Source of the DNA: Mariluticola halotolerans
GTDB taxonomy: Bacteria; Pseudomonadota; Alphaproteobacteria; Rhizobiales; Devosiaceae
Reading direction: 5' to 3'
Length of the DNA stretch: 64,000 nucleotides
Assembly: GCF_021611515.1 (NCBI RefSeq)
Contig: NZ_CP090960.1
Span: forward strand, 3,268,001-3,332,000
Below are positions 1-9,291 of the stretch, one piece after another. The position numbers and the translations under genes were made by a program. The notes under the pieces are model-generated. The model was not told the origin of the DNA and ran no database searches. It saw only the letters and a list, made by a program, of their open reading frames with translations. Within the stretch, counting starts at the first letter, position 1. Every line of letters starts with the position of its first letter.

Positions 1-2
1 CT

Positions 3-485
3 TTGGCCTGGCTGCCGATTGTCACCATGATCGTTTCCGCCACTTATGTGGATGCGAGCGACGCCTTTCCCAAGGCGCTGGTGATTTCGGCGGTGACGGT
101 GACGCTTTGTTCGCTCTGGCCGACCCTTATCAACACAGCGCTTGGCGTTGCCTCGATCGACAAGGACCTGATCAATGTCGGCAAGGTGCTGCAATTATCG
201 ACCTTCACGACCATTCGCCAATTGGTGCTGCCCTCGGCGCTGCCACTGATCTTTACCGGTTTGCGCCTGTCGCTTGGTGTGGGCTGGATGGTGCTGATCG
301 CGGCGGAAATGCTGGCGCAAAACCCCGGGCTTGGCAAATTCGTCTGGGATGAATTCCAGAACGGCTCCTCGGATTCGCTGGCGCGCATCATCGTTGCGGT
401 TTTGACTATCGGCATTATCGGCTTCCTGCTCGATCGGGTGATGTTCGCCCTGCAGACCGCCTTCACCTATTCCACGAACCGCTAG
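3..485 (+). CDS. nrtB: Nitrate/nitrite ABC transporter permease, C-terminal part
   Basis: Inner-membrane permease of a nitrate/nitrite (NrtB/SsuC-type) ABC importer. Only the last 160 or so residues lie in the window; the start is upstream, so the first codon here is not a true start. The fragment has hydrophobic helices and a BPD_transp_1 EAA-type cytoplasmic loop ([22 protein letters not shown] region), where the ATPase docks. It ends 9 bases before the fused ATPase gene, whose Shine-Dalgarno (GGAGGGAGGG) overlaps the gap. The periplasmic nitrate-binding protein is expected just upstream, outside the window. Family assignment rests on the permease signature plus the nirBD-nasA context; sulfonate or taurine permeases are related, but the operon makes nitrate the best substrate. 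Confidence 0.85.
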   Translation: MAWLPIVTMIVSATYVDASDAFPKALVISAVTVTLCSLWPTLINTALGVASIDKDLINVGKVLQLSTFTTIRQLVLPSALPLIFTGLRLSLGVGWMVLIAAEMLAQNPGLGKFVWDEFQNGSSDSLARIIVAVLTIGIIGFLLDRVMFALQTAFTYSTNR

Positions 486-494
486 GAGGGAGGG

Positions 495-2237
495 ATGGCC
501 AACATTCTTGAACTCTCCAATATCTGCAAAAGCTATGGCGAAGGCGCGCGCCGGAGCGAGGTGCTGGACGATGTAAACCTCAGCGTTCAAGAGGGCGAGT
601 TTGTCGCCATTCTGGGGTTTTCCGGTTCGGGCAAAACGACGCTGATTTCGCTGATGGCCGGGCTGATCCAGCCCGAGCGCGGCGGGGTGATGTTTCGGGG
701 CAAGGAGATTGCCGGGCCGGGGCCCGAGCGCGGGGTGGTGTTTCAATCCTATTCGCTGATGCCTTGGCTGACGGTGGCCGGCAATGTTTCGCTGGCGGTC
801 AATGCCGTGCACAAAAACAAGAGCGGCAAGGAACGGGCGGAAATCGTTGCCCGCTATATTGAAATGGTCGGGCTGGGGCACGCCCGCGACCGGCATCCTG
901 CCGAGCTTTCAGGCGGCATGCGACAGCGGGTGGCGGTGGCGCGGGCTTTGGCGATGCAGCCGGAAATATTGCTGCTGGACGAGCCGCTTTCCGCGCTGGA
1001 TGCGCTGACGCGGGCCAAGCTGCAGGACGAATTTGCGGCGATCTCCGAGGCCGAGAAAAAGACCATTGTGCTCATCACCAATGATGTGGATGAGGCGATC
1101 CTTCTGGCGGACCGGGTGATCCCGCTCAATCCGGGGCCGAAGGCGACACTGGGGCCCAGTTTTGCTGTCGATATTGCCCGGCCGCGCGATCGGGCGGAAA
1201 TGAATTCAAATGATGATTTCATCCGGCTGCGCCGCGAGATTACCGAATATTTAATGGAAGTGGGCGCGGCGCGCGATGTGGCTTCAACCCGCGATATCAT
1301 TTTGCCGAATGTGGTGCCGATTACCCAGGCCCCGGCAAGTGATCTGCCGGCCGCTTATGCGGATGCGGCGGCGTCGCCGCAATCGGAGCGCTATGTTGAA
1401 TTTTCCGATGTGACCAAGATTTATCCGACCCCGAAGGGGCCGCTGACTGTGGTCGACAAGTTCGATTTCAAGATGAAAAAGGGCGAGTTCGTGACCCTGA
1501 TCGGCCATTCGGGCTGTGGCAAGTCGACGGTATTGTCGATGGTGGCGGGGCTGAACAAGATTTCCGGCGGCGGGATTATTCTCGATGGCAAGGAAATCGC
1601 CAAGGCCGGGCCGGACCGGGCGGTGGTGTTTCAGGCCCCCTCGCTAATGCCCTGGCTGACGGCGCGCGAGAATGTGGCGCTGGGTGTGGACCGGGTTTAT
1701 CCCAAGGCGAGCGCTGCCGAGCGCCGCGATGTGGTGGAATATTACCTTAATCGCGTGGGGCTGGGGGACAGCATGCACAAGCTGGCGGCTGACCTCTCCA
1801 ATGGCATGAAACAGCGGGTGGGAATTGCCCGCGCCTTTGCCCTGTCGCCGAAACTGCTGCTGCTCGATGAGCCGTTTGGCATGCTCGACAGCCTGACGCG
1901 CTGGGAATTGCAGGATGTCTTGATGGAGGTCTGGGCCAAGACCAAGGTGACCGCCATTTGCGTGACCCATGATGTGGATGAAGCCATTTTGCTGGCTGAC
2001 CGGGTGGTGATGATGTCGAACGGGCCCAATGCCCGGATCGGCAATGTCATGGAGGTTGATCTGCCACGGCCCCGGTCGCGCAAGGCGCTGTTGGCGCACA
2101 AGGATTACTACGCCTATCGCGAGGAGCTTTCGGACTTTCTCGAGGCCTATGAGGGCGGCGCTGATCCCGACCCTGAAACCCTGCAACATATCCGCGAAAA
2201 GCGTGCCCGCCGCACGCTTGCGACAGCGGCTGAATAG
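495..2237 (+). CDS. Nitrate ABC transporter ATPase, two ATP-binding domains fused
   Basis: Cytoplasmic ATPase of the nitrate importer (NrtC/NrtD class), 580 aa, with two complete nucleotide-binding domains joined by a linker of about 70 residues. Domain 1: Walker A GFSGSGKTT (41-49), signature LSGGM (138-142), Walker B ILLLDE (158-163). Domain 2: Walker A GHSGCGKST (337-345), signature LSNGM (434-438), Walker B LLLLDE, switch His492 in CVTHD. The switch position of domain 1 is Asn196 (LITND) instead of His. Since one composite site uses domain 1 Walker motifs with the domain 2 signature, both deviations fall in the same site. The protein replaces two separate subunits. An SD AGGAGGG precedes the ATG; nirB follows after 9 bases. 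Confidence 0.88.
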   Translation: MANILELSNICKSYGEGARRSEVLDDVNLSVQEGEFVAILGFSGSGKTTLISLMAGLIQPERGGVMFRGKEIAGPGPERGVVFQSYSLMPWLTVAGNVSLAVNAVHKNKSGKERAEIVARYIEMVGLGHARDRHPAELSGGMRQRVAVARALAMQPEILLLDEPLSALDALTRAKLQDEFAAISEAEKKTIVLITNDVDEAILLADRVIPLNPGPKATLGPSFAVDIARPRDRAEMNSNDDFIRLRREITEYLMEVGAARDVASTRDIILPNVVPITQAPASDLPAAYADAAASPQSERYVEFSDVTKIYPTPKGPLTVVDKFDFKMKKGEFVTLIGHSGCGKSTVLSMVAGLNKISGGGIILDGKEIAKAGPDRAVVFQAPSLMPWLTARENVALGVDRVYPKASAAERRDVVEYYLNRVGLGDSMHKLAADLSNGMKQRVGIARAFALSPKLLLLDEPFGMLDSLTRWELQDVLMEVWAKTKVTAICVTHDVDEAILLADRVVMMSNGPNARIGNVMEVDLPRPRSRKALLAHKDYYAYREELSDFLEAYEGGADPDPETLQHIREKRARRTLATAAE

Positions 2238-2246
2238 GAGGCGCAA

Positions 2247-4694
2247 ATGGCACAAAAACTTGTTGTCATCGGCAATGGCATGGCCCCCGGGCGCGCGCTT
2301 GAAAAACTGTTTGAGACGGCCCCCGGCCGGTATGACGTTACCATTTTCAATGCCGAAAGCCGGGTGAATTACGACCGCATCATGCTGTCGCCGGTGCTGT
2401 CGGGGGAGAAGGCGTTCGAGGATATCATCATCCACGGGGATGGCTGGTATATCGAGCATAACGTGATGCTCTACAAAGGGCACAAGGTTGTCGCCATTGA
2501 CCGGGAAGCCAGAACGGTGACCTCCGAGCATGGCGAAGTGGCCCCTTACGACAAGCTGCTGATTGCGACGGGTTCGGTGCCATTCATCATTCCGGTGCCC
2601 GGCCATGATCTGCCCGGCGTCTTGAGCTATCGCGATCTCGATGATGTGCATGCGATGATGCTGGCGGCGAAATCGCGCGGGCATGCGGTGGTGATCGGTG
2701 GCGGCCTGCTGGGGCTGGAGGCCGCAGCGGGGCTGACGGCACAGGGGATGACGGTGACGGTTATTCACCTGATGCCCTCGCTGATGGAACGCCAGCTTGA
2801 TCCGGCGGCGGGCTATCTGCTGGAAAAAGAGCTGCAGCGGCGCGGCATCAACGTGATCACCAAGGCCAATACCAAACAGATCACCGGCACGAACCGGGTG
2901 GAGGCGGTGCATCTGGAAGACGGCACCATTATTCCAGCCGATCTGGTGGTGATGGCGGTCGGTATCCGCCCCAATGCGGCGCTGGCGAAAGAGGCCGGGC
3001 TGGCGGTTAATCGCGGCATTGTCGTCAATGACCAGATGCAGACCTCGGACCCGGATATCTATTCGGTGGGGGAATGCGCGGAGGCTGGCGGCATGTGCTA
3101 CGGGCTGGTCGCGCCTTTGTATCAGCAGGCCGGGATTGCTGCGGCGCATTTGTGCGGGGATACGGAAGCCGCGTTCAAGCCGCAGTTTACCGCGACCCGG
3201 CTGAAGGTGACCGGGATTGATCTTTATTCCGCCGGGGATTTTGGCGAGGGCGATGACCGCGAGGAAATCGTGCTGCGCGATGCGGCGGCGGGTGTCTACA
3301 AGCGGCTGGTCTTGCAGGACAACAAGATTATCGGCGCGGTCATGTATGGGGAGACCGGCGACGGGCCGTGGTTCTTCGACATGCTCAAGAATGGCACCGA
3401 TATTTCGGAGATGCGCGAGACCCTGATTTTTGGCCAGGCCTATCAGGGAGGGTCCCCGCTGGACCCTATGGCGGCCGTTGCAGCCTTGCCGGATGAGGCA
3501 GAGATCTGTGGGTGCAACGGCGTATGCAAATCGAAGATCACCACGGCCATTTCGGCCAAGGGGCTGACCACGCTTGATGATGTGCGCGCCCATACCAAGG
3601 CCTCGGCCTCGTGCGGGTCGTGCACCAATCTGGTGGAGCAGCTTTTGGCGCTGACCCTTGGGGGGAGTTATAATCCGTCGGCGATCACCCCGATGTGCAA
3701 ATGCACCGATATGGGCCATGCCGATGTGCGCCAGTTGATCCGCGCCAAGGGGCTGAAATCCATTCCCGCGGTGATGCAGGAACTGGAATGGAAGACCTCG
3801 TGCGGCTGCGCCAAGTGCCGGCCGGCGCTCAACTATTATCTCGTGGCGGACTGGCCCGGCGAATATGAGGACGACAACCAGTCGCGCTTCATCAATGAGC
3901 GGGTGCACGCCAATATTCAAAAGGATGGCACCTATTCGGTGGTGCCGCGCATGTTTGGCGGCATCACGACGCCGAATGAACTGCGCGCGATTGCCGATGT
4001 GGCCGACAAGTTTGCCATTCCAACCGTCAAGGTGACCGGCGGGCAGCGCATTGATTTGCTGGGCGTGAAAAAGGAAGACCTGCTCGGGGTCTGGGCTGAT
4101 CTCAATGCCGCCGGGATGGTGTCGGGGGCGGCCTATGCCAAGGGCTTGCGCACGGTAAAGACCTGTGTGGGGTCTGACTGGTGCCGGTTTGGCACCCAGG
4201 ATTCAACCGGGCTTGGCATCAAGATCGAGAAATTCATGTGGGGGGCGTGGACGCCGGCCAAGGTGAAAATGGCGGTGTCCGGCTGTCCGCGCAATTGCTC
4301 GGAAGCCACGTGCAAGGATGTGGGCGTGATCTGCGTCGATAGCGGTTACGACATCGTGTTTGCCGGGGCGGCGGGGCTCGACATCAAGGGCACCGAGCCG
4401 CTGTGCCATGCGGATAGTGAGGAAGAGACGCTCGAGATCATCGTGGCGCTGGTGCAGCTTTATCGTGAGCAGGGGCATTATCTCGAACGCATTTACAAAT
4501 GGCTGAAGCGCGTGGGGATGGAGTCCATCCAGGCGGCTGTGGTCGCTGATCGCGACAAGCGGCGGCGGCTTTATGAGCGGTTTGTGTTCAGCCAGACATT
4601 TGCCCAGGTCGATCCGTGGGAAGAGCGGGTCAATGGCAAGGACGCGCATGAATTTGCGGCTATGGCCGATCTCAACATGGTGGCGGCGGAGTGA
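2247..4694 (+). CDS. nirB: NAD(P)H-nitrite reductase large subunit
   Basis: Cytoplasmic assimilatory nitrite reductase, reducing nitrite to ammonium with NAD(P)H; 815 aa, close to the usual 830-850. Order: FAD domain (VVIGNGMA near residue 6), NAD(P) Rossmann fold (VVIGGGLLGLEAA, 148-160), two BFD-like iron-sulfur segments (CGCNGVC...SCGSC and CKC...SCGCAKC), then ferredoxin-like and sulfite/nitrite reductase domains. The siroheme-4Fe-4S cysteines are visible as C640-x5-C646 (TCVGSDWC) and C680-x3-C684 (GCPRNC). SD AGGAGG lies 6 bases before the ATG. It is tightly packed with nirD and nasA; the siroheme comes from the cysG gene at the operon end. Confidence 0.96.
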   Translation: MAQKLVVIGNGMAPGRALEKLFETAPGRYDVTIFNAESRVNYDRIMLSPVLSGEKAFEDIIIHGDGWYIEHNVMLYKGHKVVAIDREARTVTSEHGEVAPYDKLLIATGSVPFIIPVPGHDLPGVLSYRDLDDVHAMMLAAKSRGHAVVIGGGLLGLEAAAGLTAQGMTVTVIHLMPSLMERQLDPAAGYLLEKELQRRGINVITKANTKQITGTNRVEAVHLEDGTIIPADLVVMAVGIRPNAALAKEAGLAVNRGIVVNDQMQTSDPDIYSVGECAEAGGMCYGLVAPLYQQAGIAAAHLCGDTEAAFKPQFTATRLKVTGIDLYSAGDFGEGDDREEIVLRDAAAGVYKRLVLQDNKIIGAVMYGETGDGPWFFDMLKNGTDISEMRETLIFGQAYQGGSPLDPMAAVAALPDEAEICGCNGVCKSKITTAISAKGLTTLDDVRAHTKASASCGSCTNLVEQLLALTLGGSYNPSAITPMCKCTDMGHADVRQLIRAKGLKSIPAVMQELEWKTSCGCAKCRPALNYYLVADWPGEYEDDNQSRFINERVHANIQKDGTYSVVPRMFGGITTPNELRAIADVADKFAIPTVKVTGGQRIDLLGVKKEDLLGVWADLNAAGMVSGAAYAKGLRTVKTCVGSDWCRFGTQDSTGLGIKIEKFMWGAWTPAKVKMAVSGCPRNCSEATCKDVGVICVDSGYDIVFAGAAGLDIKGTEPLCHADSEEETLEIIVALVQLYREQGHYLERIYKWLKRVGMESIQAAVVADRDKRRRLYERFVFSQTFAQVDPWEERVNGKDAHEFAAMADLNMVAAE

Positions 4695-4696
4695 GC

Positions 4697-5032
4697 ATGA
4701 TGGCTGACTGGATTGATATTGGCAGTGTGACGGACATTCCCCGGCGGGGCGCGCGCTGCGTCAACACGCCGATGGGCAAGATTGCGGTGTTCCGCACCCA
4801 GGAAGACCAGGTTTTTGCGATTGAAGACCAATGCCCGCACAAGGGCGGGCCGCTGAGCCAGGGCATTGTGCATGGGGCGGCGGTGACCTGTCCGTTGCAT
4901 AATTGGGTGATTTCGCTGGAGACCGGCGCAGCGCAGGGAGCGGACGAGGGCCGTGTGTTGACCATCCCCGTGCGCGTTGAGGACGGGCGGATATTGATGG
5001 CCCGCGATGCCGTTGCGGTTGCGGCGGAGTAG
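4697..5032 (+). CDS. nirD: Nitrite reductase small subunit, Rieske type
   Basis: Small subunit of NirBD, about 111 aa, a Rieske-like domain. Unlike some enterobacterial NirD proteins, the cluster-binding residues look intact: CPH (CxH) followed about 20 residues later by CPLH (CxxH), so it may carry a real [2Fe-2S] centre. The ATG at 4697 is the favoured start because GGCGGAG lies 6-9 bases upstream; a GTG at 4691, overlapping the nirB stop codon in GTGA, would add two residues and could reflect translational coupling. nasA begins 5 bases after the stop. Confidence 0.93.
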   Translation: MMADWIDIGSVTDIPRRGARCVNTPMGKIAVFRTQEDQVFAIEDQCPHKGGPLSQGIVHGAAVTCPLHNWVISLETGAAQGADEGRVLTIPVRVEDGRILMARDAVAVAAE

Positions 5033-5037
5033 GGCGC

Positions 5038-7695
5038 ATGAACGCGCAAGCCCCCCGGACCGTTAAAACCACCTGCCCCTATTGCGGGGTTGGGTGCGGG
5101 GTGCTGGCGAGCAGGCAGACCGATGGGTCGGTGACGATCAAAGGGGACCCGGAGCATCCGGCCAATTTCGGGCGGCTGTGTTCGAAAGGTTCGGCGCTGG
5201 GGGAGACGCTGTCGCTTGAGGGGCGGCTGCTTTATCCGCAAATCGGCGGGGTGCGGGCGAGCTGGGAGGATGCGCTTGATCTGGTGGCGACAAAATTTGG
5301 TGCGGTGATTGCCGAGCACGGGCCGGATGCGGTGGCGATTTATGGTTCGGGGCAATTGCTGACCGAGGATTATTACGTCGCCAACAAGCTGATGAAGGGG
5401 TTTCTCGGCTCGGGCAATATGGACACCAATTCGCGCCTCTGCATGGCCTCCTCGGTGGCCGGGCACAAGCGGGCGTTTGGCTCGGACACGGTGCCGGGCT
5501 GTTATGAAGATCTCGAGCTGGCGGATCTGGTGGTGCTGGTGGGGTCCAATCTCGCCTGGTGCCATCCGGTGATTTATCAGCGCATTGCTGCTGCCAAGCT
5601 GGCGCGGCCGGAAATGAAAGTGGTGCTGATCGATCCGCGCCGGACGATGAGCGCTGATCTCGCTGACCTGCATTTGCCGATTGCCGCTGATGGGGATGTG
5701 GCGCTGTTTACCGGGCTGCTGGCGGCGCTGGCAACAGCGGGGAAAGTCGATGCCGACTATGTAGCGCGGCACACAAACGGCTTTGTTGAGGCGCTGGAAA
5801 TTGCCGAGGGCTGGACGCTGGAGCGGGTGGCTGCGGCGACCGGATTGGCGGCTTCGGATGTGCAGGCATTTTATGATTTGTTCCTGGCCAATGAGAAGGT
5901 GGTGACGGTTTATTCGCAAGGGGTGAATCAGTCGGCGACCGGCACGGACAAGGTCAACGCGATCATTAATTGTCACCTCGCGACCGGGCGGATCGGGCGC
6001 GCGGGAATGGGGCCGTTTTCGGTCACCGGGCAGCCCAATGCGATGGGCGGGCGCGAGGTTGGCGGGCTGGCAAATATGCTGGCGGCACATATGGATTTTG
6101 GCGATGCAGCAGCGCGGGACCGGGTGGCGCGGTTCTGGCAGGCACCGCGTTTGGCCGATAAGCCGGGGCTGAAAGCGGTCGAGCTTTTTGAGGCGATTGA
6201 GGCCGGGCGGATCAAGGCGGTCTGGATCATGGCGACCAATCCGGTTGATTCACTTCCTGAAGCAGATCGTGCCCGCAAGGCGCTGAAATCATGCGATTTT
6301 GTTGTCGTTTCTGATATTTCGATTCAAACCGATACCGGGGCTTGCGCCGATGTGCTTCTGCCCGCTGCGGGGTGGGGCGAGAAGGACGGGACGGTGACCA
6401 ATTCGGAGCGGCGGATTTCGCGGCAGCGCGCTTATCTCGATCTGCCGGGGGCGGCAAAACCCGATTGGTGGATCACTTGCGAAGTGGCAAAGCGGATGGG
6501 GTTTGGCGCGGGTTTCGGGTTTGAAAATCCGGCTGAAATCTTTGCCGAGCATGCGGCACTATCGGCGTTTGAAAATGAGGGCAGCCGCGATTTTGATCTC
6601 TCTGGACTGACCGGTTTGAGTGCTGCGGATTATGAGGCGCTGGTGCCGGTGCAGTGGCCGGTGGGGGACGTGCCGGCCAAGCGGATGTTTGGGGGCGGGC
6701 AGTTTTATACCCCCGATGGCAAGGCGCGGTTTGTGGCGGTTACGCCGCCCGAACCAAGGCGGCCGAAGCCGGGGCATTTCATTCTCAATACGGGCCGTGT
6801 GCGCGACCATTGGCACACGATGACGCGGACGGGGAAGGCCGCGCGGCTATCGGCGCATATGGCGGAACCGTTCGCCGAATTGCATCCCGATGACGCTGCG
6901 CGGCTGAAGGTTGCGCCGGCGGGGCTGGTGCGGCTGGAAAATGACCTTGGTGCGGTGCTGGTGCGGGCGCTGGTGACTGACCGGCAGCAGCGCGGGCATG
7001 TGTTTGTGCCCATGCACTGGACCGACCAGTTTGCCGCCAATGCGCGGGTGGATGCGCTGGTGACGGCGCGGACTGATCCGCATTCGGGCCAGCCGGCGCT
7101 GAAAATGGCCGAGGTGCGCGTGCGGGCGGTGAAGCCGGCCTGGTATGGCTTTGCCATTGCCCGGCAGCGGCCAGAACTTTCCGGCCTTGATTACTGGGCG
7201 CTGGCTGAGGCGCATGGCGGGGTGCGGCTGGAACTGACGGGGATGGACGATCCCGGGGACTGGGAAGCTTTTGTGCGGCAAGTGTTTGATATTGCTGACG
7301 ATGCGGCGTTGTTGTCGGTGCATGACAGCCGGTCGGGCCGACATAATTTCGCGCTGTTTGAAAATGGCGAAGTGGTGTTTGCGCTGTTTGTCTCGCCCGA
7401 GCCGGTGGCCGTGTCGCGGCAATGGGCGGTCAGCCAGTTTGCCGAGGATCATCCGCCGGCGACGCGTGCGGCGATCCTTGCCGGACGGCCCGGGGCGGAC
7501 ATGCCTGATGTCGGGGCGATTGTTTGTTCGTGTTTTTCGGTGGGGGTGAATTCGATAGCGGCGGCGGTGACGGAGGGCGGTTGCCTTAGCGTCGAACAGG
7601 TGGGTGCTGCGCTGAAAGCGGGCACGAATTGCGGCTCTTGCCGGTCAGAAATCAAGGGGATTATCGATGCGCATCGTCTCGAAGCCGCTGAATAG
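5038..7695 (+). CDS. nasA: Assimilatory nitrate reductase, catalytic subunit
   Basis: Cytoplasmic molybdenum enzyme reducing nitrate to nitrite; 885 aa. The N-terminus binds a 4Fe-4S cluster through C13, C16, C20 and C48 (CPYCGVGC ... GRLCSKG). The molybdenum-ligand cysteine is in NSRLCMAS (C135). Molybdopterin oxidoreductase and dinucleotide-binding domains follow. The C-terminal 60 residues form a BFD-like [2Fe-2S] segment (IVCSCFSV ... NCGSC), as in the Klebsiella-type NasA that takes electrons from a separate reductase. No nasB-type reductase or flavodoxin is in the window, so the electron donor is unknown. There is no Tat signal, fitting a cytoplasmic assimilatory role. Its 3' end overlaps the proposed cysG start. 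Confidence 0.95.
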   Translation: MNAQAPRTVKTTCPYCGVGCGVLASRQTDGSVTIKGDPEHPANFGRLCSKGSALGETLSLEGRLLYPQIGGVRASWEDALDLVATKFGAVIAEHGPDAVAIYGSGQLLTEDYYVANKLMKGFLGSGNMDTNSRLCMASSVAGHKRAFGSDTVPGCYEDLELADLVVLVGSNLAWCHPVIYQRIAAAKLARPEMKVVLIDPRRTMSADLADLHLPIAADGDVALFTGLLAALATAGKVDADYVARHTNGFVEALEIAEGWTLERVAAATGLAASDVQAFYDLFLANEKVVTVYSQGVNQSATGTDKVNAIINCHLATGRIGRAGMGPFSVTGQPNAMGGREVGGLANMLAAHMDFGDAAARDRVARFWQAPRLADKPGLKAVELFEAIEAGRIKAVWIMATNPVDSLPEADRARKALKSCDFVVVSDISIQTDTGACADVLLPAAGWGEKDGTVTNSERRISRQRAYLDLPGAAKPDWWITCEVAKRMGFGAGFGFENPAEIFAEHAALSAFENEGSRDFDLSGLTGLSAADYEALVPVQWPVGDVPAKRMFGGGQFYTPDGKARFVAVTPPEPRRPKPGHFILNTGRVRDHWHTMTRTGKAARLSAHMAEPFAELHPDDAARLKVAPAGLVRLENDLGAVLVRALVTDRQQRGHVFVPMHWTDQFAANARVDALVTARTDPHSGQPALKMAEVRVRAVKPAWYGFAIARQRPELSGLDYWALAEAHGGVRLELTGMDDPGDWEAFVRQVFDIADDAALLSVHDSRSGRHNFALFENGEVVFALFVSPEPVAVSRQWAVSQFAEDHPPATRAAILAGRPGADMPDVGAIVCSCFSVGVNSIAAAVTEGGCLSVEQVGAALKAGTNCGSCRSEIKGIIDAHRLEAAE

Positions 7696-9127
7696 AAATG
7701 CTCAACGCATGGCCCCACTGGCCGTGTTGCCTGTGTTTTTTTCTCTTGTTGATCAACGGGTTATTGTTGCGGGTGGGTCAGAGGCGGCGGCGTGGAAGGC
7801 CGAGCTTTTGGCCGCTGCCGGGGCGAAAGTAGAGATTTACGTTACAAAGGCTGACATTTCGGAAGAAATGGCGACGCTTTTAAGCGCCGGGGCGTCGGCG
7901 GGGGAGTTGCGGGTGATCGAGGCCGATTGGCGGCTGGCGGGGTTTGCCGGGGCGGCTTTGGCGGTGGGGGATCTTGATGAGGACGAGGCGCCGGAATTTG
8001 TGGCGCTGGCCCGCGCATCAGGAGTGCCGGTCAATGTGATCGACAAGCCGGCATTCTGTCAGTTTCAGTTTGGCTCGATCGTCAATCGTTCACCGGTTGT
8101 GGTGAGCATTTCCACCGATGGGGCGGCACCGATTTTGGGGCAGGCGGTGCGGCGGCGGATTGAAATGCTGTTGCCGGACCTGCTGGGGGCCTGGGGCGCG
8201 GCGGCGCGAGCGGTGCGGGCGCAAGTGATGGAGCGGCTTGAAGCCGGACCGGCGCGGCGCGCCTTTTGGGAGCGGTTTGTGGATTTGGCCTTTAGTGGGA
8301 ATGCACCTGCCGCCGATGATGCGGCCGGGCTGGTGGAGGCGATTGCTGCGGGACCGGAACGTGATAGCGGGCGGGTGACGCTGGTGGGCGCGGGGCCCGG
8401 TGAGGCGGAGCTGCTGACCGTCAAGGCGGTGCGGGCGCTGCAGGCGGCGGATGTGATCCTGTTTGACGATCTGGTGTCGGACGAGGTGCTGGAACTGGCG
8501 CGGCGCGAGGCAAGGCGGCTGTGCGTTGGCAAGCGCGGCGGGCGCGAAAGCTGCCGCCAGGAAGATATCAATGCGATGATGCTGAAGCTGGCAGGTCAGG
8601 GCAAGCATGTGGTGCGGCTCAAATCCGGCGATCCGATGATTTTTGGCCGGGCGGGCGAGGAGATTGCCATGCTGGAGGCCGCAAATATTCCGGTGAGCGT
8701 GGTGCCGGGGATCAGCGCCGGGCTGGCGCTGGCAGCACGGCTTGGCGTGTCGCTGACCCATCGCGATTTTGCCCAGTCGGTGCGGTTTGTCACCGGGCAT
8801 TCGCGCATGGGCAAATTGCCCGGCAATCTCGACTGGGGCCAATTGGCCGATCCGGCCTGCACCAATGTGTTTTACATGTGCCGCCGGACACTGGGCGAGA
8901 TGGTGGAACGGCTGTTGGCCGAGGGCATGTCGGCTGCAACCCCCTGCATTATCGCCGCCTCGATTGCGCGCAAGGATGAGCAAATCTGGCGCGGGACGCT
9001 TGGCGGTGTGGCGGAGGGGGCGGCGCAATTCGGCTATGACGCGCCGACGCTGTTTGCGCTTGGCAATGCGCTGGGTGTGGGGCAGACGATGGCGGCGGAT
9101 GCGCCGAGGGAGAGCTTGCGGGCCTAG
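7667..9127 (+). CDS. cysG: Siroheme synthase (uroporphyrinogen methyltransferase/ferrochelatase)
   Basis: Trifunctional enzyme making siroheme from uroporphyrinogen III, needed by NirB. About 486 aa. The N-terminal half is the precorrin-2 dehydrogenase/ferrochelatase part (nucleotide-binding GGSEAAAWKAELL, dimer region QFGSIVNRSPVVVSIST). From about residue 235 comes the SUMT methyltransferase (VTLVGAGPGEAELLTVKA, then VVRLKSGDPMIFGRAGEE). The ATG at 7667 lies inside nasA and has an AAGGGGA Shine-Dalgarno about 10 bases upstream; the alternative ATG at 7709, just after the nasA stop, has no good SD. It is the last gene of the nitrate operon. Confidence 0.94.
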   Translation: MRIVSKPLNRNAQRMAPLAVLPVFFSLVDQRVIVAGGSEAAAWKAELLAAAGAKVEIYVTKADISEEMATLLSAGASAGELRVIEADWRLAGFAGAALAVGDLDEDEAPEFVALARASGVPVNVIDKPAFCQFQFGSIVNRSPVVVSISTDGAAPILGQAVRRRIEMLLPDLLGAWGAAARAVRAQVMERLEAGPARRAFWERFVDLAFSGNAPAADDAAGLVEAIAAGPERDSGRVTLVGAGPGEAELLTVKAVRALQAADVILFDDLVSDEVLELARREARRLCVGKRGGRESCRQEDINAMMLKLAGQGKHVVRLKSGDPMIFGRAGEEIAMLEAANIPVSVVPGISAGLALAARLGVSLTHRDFAQSVRFVTGHSRMGKLPGNLDWGQLADPACTNVFYMCRRTLGEMVERLLAEGMSAATPCIIAASIARKDEQIWRGTLGGVAEGAAQFGYDAPTLFALGNALGVGQTMAADAPRESLRA

Positions 9128-9252
9128 TTTTCTTATTTTTCTGCAATACCTTAGAGGTGAGTTTGGCTCAATGTCTTGCGCCGGAGGGTTGGGGTTTTCC
9201 CGCCCGGAGACGCGCTTGTGAATCTCCTTGTCAAACGGTCTGGATTTTTTAG

Positions 9253-9273
9253 ATTGTAATAGTATATAACAAT
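9253..9273. promoter_or_regulatory. Palindromic operator candidate upstream of the acyl-CoA ligase
   Basis: A near-perfect palindrome: left arm ATTGTAATA, three central bases, right arm TATAACAAT; 8 of 9 positions of each arm match. It sits in AT-rich sequence just before the AGGAGG Shine-Dalgarno of the gene at 9292. Size and symmetry fit a MarR-family operator, and feruloyl/coumaroyl-CoA synthase genes in other bacteria are controlled by MarR-type regulators. No regulator gene is adjacent, so the binding protein is unknown. Confidence 0.5.
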
Positions 9274-9291
9274 TTCAGGAGGATCCTGGAT

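Noticed and set aside
1644-3920. Very long open frame on the minus strand (over 750 codons)
   Set aside because: It is antisense to the fused ATPase and nirB, lacks any recognisable domain and is rich in His, Arg, Gln and Pro, the usual by-product of high-GC codon use.
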